Origin: Actinomyces bowdenii | Lineage (GTDB): Bacteria; Actinomycetota; Actinomycetes; Actinomycetales; Actinomycetaceae | Direction: 5' to 3' | Length of the DNA: 54,637 nt | Assembly (NCBI RefSeq): GCF_017592395.1 | Contig: NZ_JAGFOU010000022.1 | Location: 1-54,637 of the forward strand | Shown: in pieces, positions 54,190 to 54,637 of the stretch | Layout: each line of letters begins with the position of its first letter | Position numbering within the stretch: the stretch's first letter is position 1 | The notes under the pieces: model-generated | Told to the model about the DNA's origin: nothing | What the model saw: the letters and a program-made list of their open reading frames with translations, nothing else | Databases searched by the model: none | Made by a program: the position numbers and the translations under genes

Positions 54190-54349
54190 ACCTCCGGTAC
54201 AGGTCGGGTAGTACCGGAGGTCTCCTCCCGCCGCATCTGCCGGGGCATGCCGCCCCGGCCGTCGGCCGGTGGCGCCGGGGGCCGGGGCCGCTGCCCCGTC
54301 CGCCGTGATGACGACGCCGCTGTTGTGGGAGTACTCCCCTCCGCATGGT
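54190..54349 (-). promoter_or_regulatory. yybP-ykoY (manganese) riboswitch controlling terC
   Basis: On the minus strand the leader contains the conserved elements of this class in order: GGGGAGTACTCCC near 54330-54342, GTCGTCATCACGGCG, a GC-rich variable stem, then GGAGACCTCCGGTACTACC ending near 54206. A perfect 11-bp inverted repeat (ACCTCCGGTAC, 54190-54200, with GTACCGGAGGT, 54211-54221) follows. It holds the terC ribosome site in one arm, while its other arm overlaps the aptamer. Metal binding should therefore free the ribosome site and switch terC on. Transcription probably starts after TAGACT at 54362-54367. Confidence 0.82.
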
Positions 54350-54435
54350 CTTTGAGACATGAGTCTAACGTCCCGACCAGGCGGTGGCCCCAGGAGCGCT
54401 GCATCCCGGGATGTGGAGTGCATGACCCCCATGCG

Positions 54436-54478
54436 GGTCGGGCCCGGCCCCTGCACGGGGCAGGGGCCGGGCCCGACC
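54436..54478 (-). terminator. Strong terminator hairpin after argF
   Basis: A perfect 19-bp inverted repeat (54436-54454 and 54460-54478, starting GGTCGGGCCC) with a 5-base loop lies 33 bp beyond the argF stop. It is almost wholly G+C and has no T run. It separates argF from the terC leader. Confidence 0.7.
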
Positions 54479-54511
54479 ACGGCTCGGCGGCCGATCAGGA
54501 CCGGGGGCGGC

Positions 54512-54637
54512 TCAGTCCCAGTCTCCGAGGGTGGCGACCATGACGGCCTTGATGGTGTGCATGCGGTTCTCGGCCTGGTCGAAGGCCACGTTGGCCTCGG
54601 ACTCGAAGACCTCGTCGGTGACCTCCAGCCCGTCCAT
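54512..54637 (-). CDS. argF: Ornithine carbamoyltransferase, C-terminal end only
   Basis: The window holds the last 41 codons and the stop. The sequence [20 protein letters not shown] and then [19 protein letters not shown] is the conserved end of ornithine carbamoyltransferase of the arginine pathway. The start lies beyond the right edge. Catabolic ArcB cannot be excluded from this fragment. Confidence 0.85.
   Translation of the reverse strand: MDGLEVTDEVFESEANVAFDQAENRMHTIKAVMVATLGDWD

Noticed and set aside
54183..54404. Upstream extension of the terC frame
   Set aside because: The extension is the riboswitch leader; TerC homology starts at the GTG at 54182.

Overview
This high-GC window reads as chromosomal DNA of a facultatively anaerobic actinobacterium, most likely Actinomycetaceae (Actinomyces or Schaalia-like). 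The evidence is the classic actinobacterial gene order thrS - HIT - pgsA - patA - pimA - pdxS - pdxT - yebC - ruvC - ruvA - ruvB - yajC - secD - secF - apt, the pairing of DUF3000 with an HRDC/RNase D protein, GTG starts, TANNNT -10 boxes and apparently leaderless genes, together with a pyruvate formate-lyase cluster and trehalose/glycogen genes. The genus is an inference.

Layout: (1) 1-2125 is a transposon scar: the inverted end of one ISL3-type element, a second copy with 30-bp terminal repeats and a frameshifted transposase, and a truncated IS3-type orfA. (2) 2126-19555, all minus strand, is one long housekeeping run: translation (thrS), phosphatidylinositol mannoside synthesis (pgsA, patA, pimA), pyridoxal phosphate synthesis (pdxS and a NUDIX-PdxT fusion), Holliday-junction resolution (ruvCAB), Sec accessory membrane proteins (yajC, secD, secF) and apt. 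Most junctions are ATGA/GTGA or 8-nt overlaps, so translational coupling is likely. (3) 19663-32164 holds two paralogous two-gene cassettes (ATP-grasp ligase followed by a FemAB-type transferase, minus strand), probably for peptidoglycan cross-bridge synthesis. They flank a Gly-Val tRNA pair and a plus-strand glgX-treY-treZ cluster that converts glycogen to trehalose. (4) 32427-34303 is the DUF3000/HRDC-RNase D pair. (5) 34354-37716 is a pyruvate formate-lyase operon in which the enzyme is split: the catalytic chain lacks its glycyl-radical domain, and a separate 81-residue protein supplies it. The activase upstream region contains a run of 15 G. (6) 38139-46747 has dxs, an S9 peptidase, a UTP-glucose-1-phosphate uridylyltransferase and a large DUF2339 membrane protein. 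(7) 46761-54637 has uvrA with an SOS-like box, a YciI-like protein, a repeat-rich intergenic region, a CtpE-like P-type ATPase, terC behind a yybP-ykoY (manganese) riboswitch, and the end of argF.

The most interesting points are the split pyruvate formate-lyase with a possible homopolymer switch on its activase, the duplicated ATP-grasp/FemX cassettes, the NUDIX-PdxT fusion, and the riboswitch-TerC-P-type ATPase metal module. No CRISPR array, prophage or rRNA was seen.
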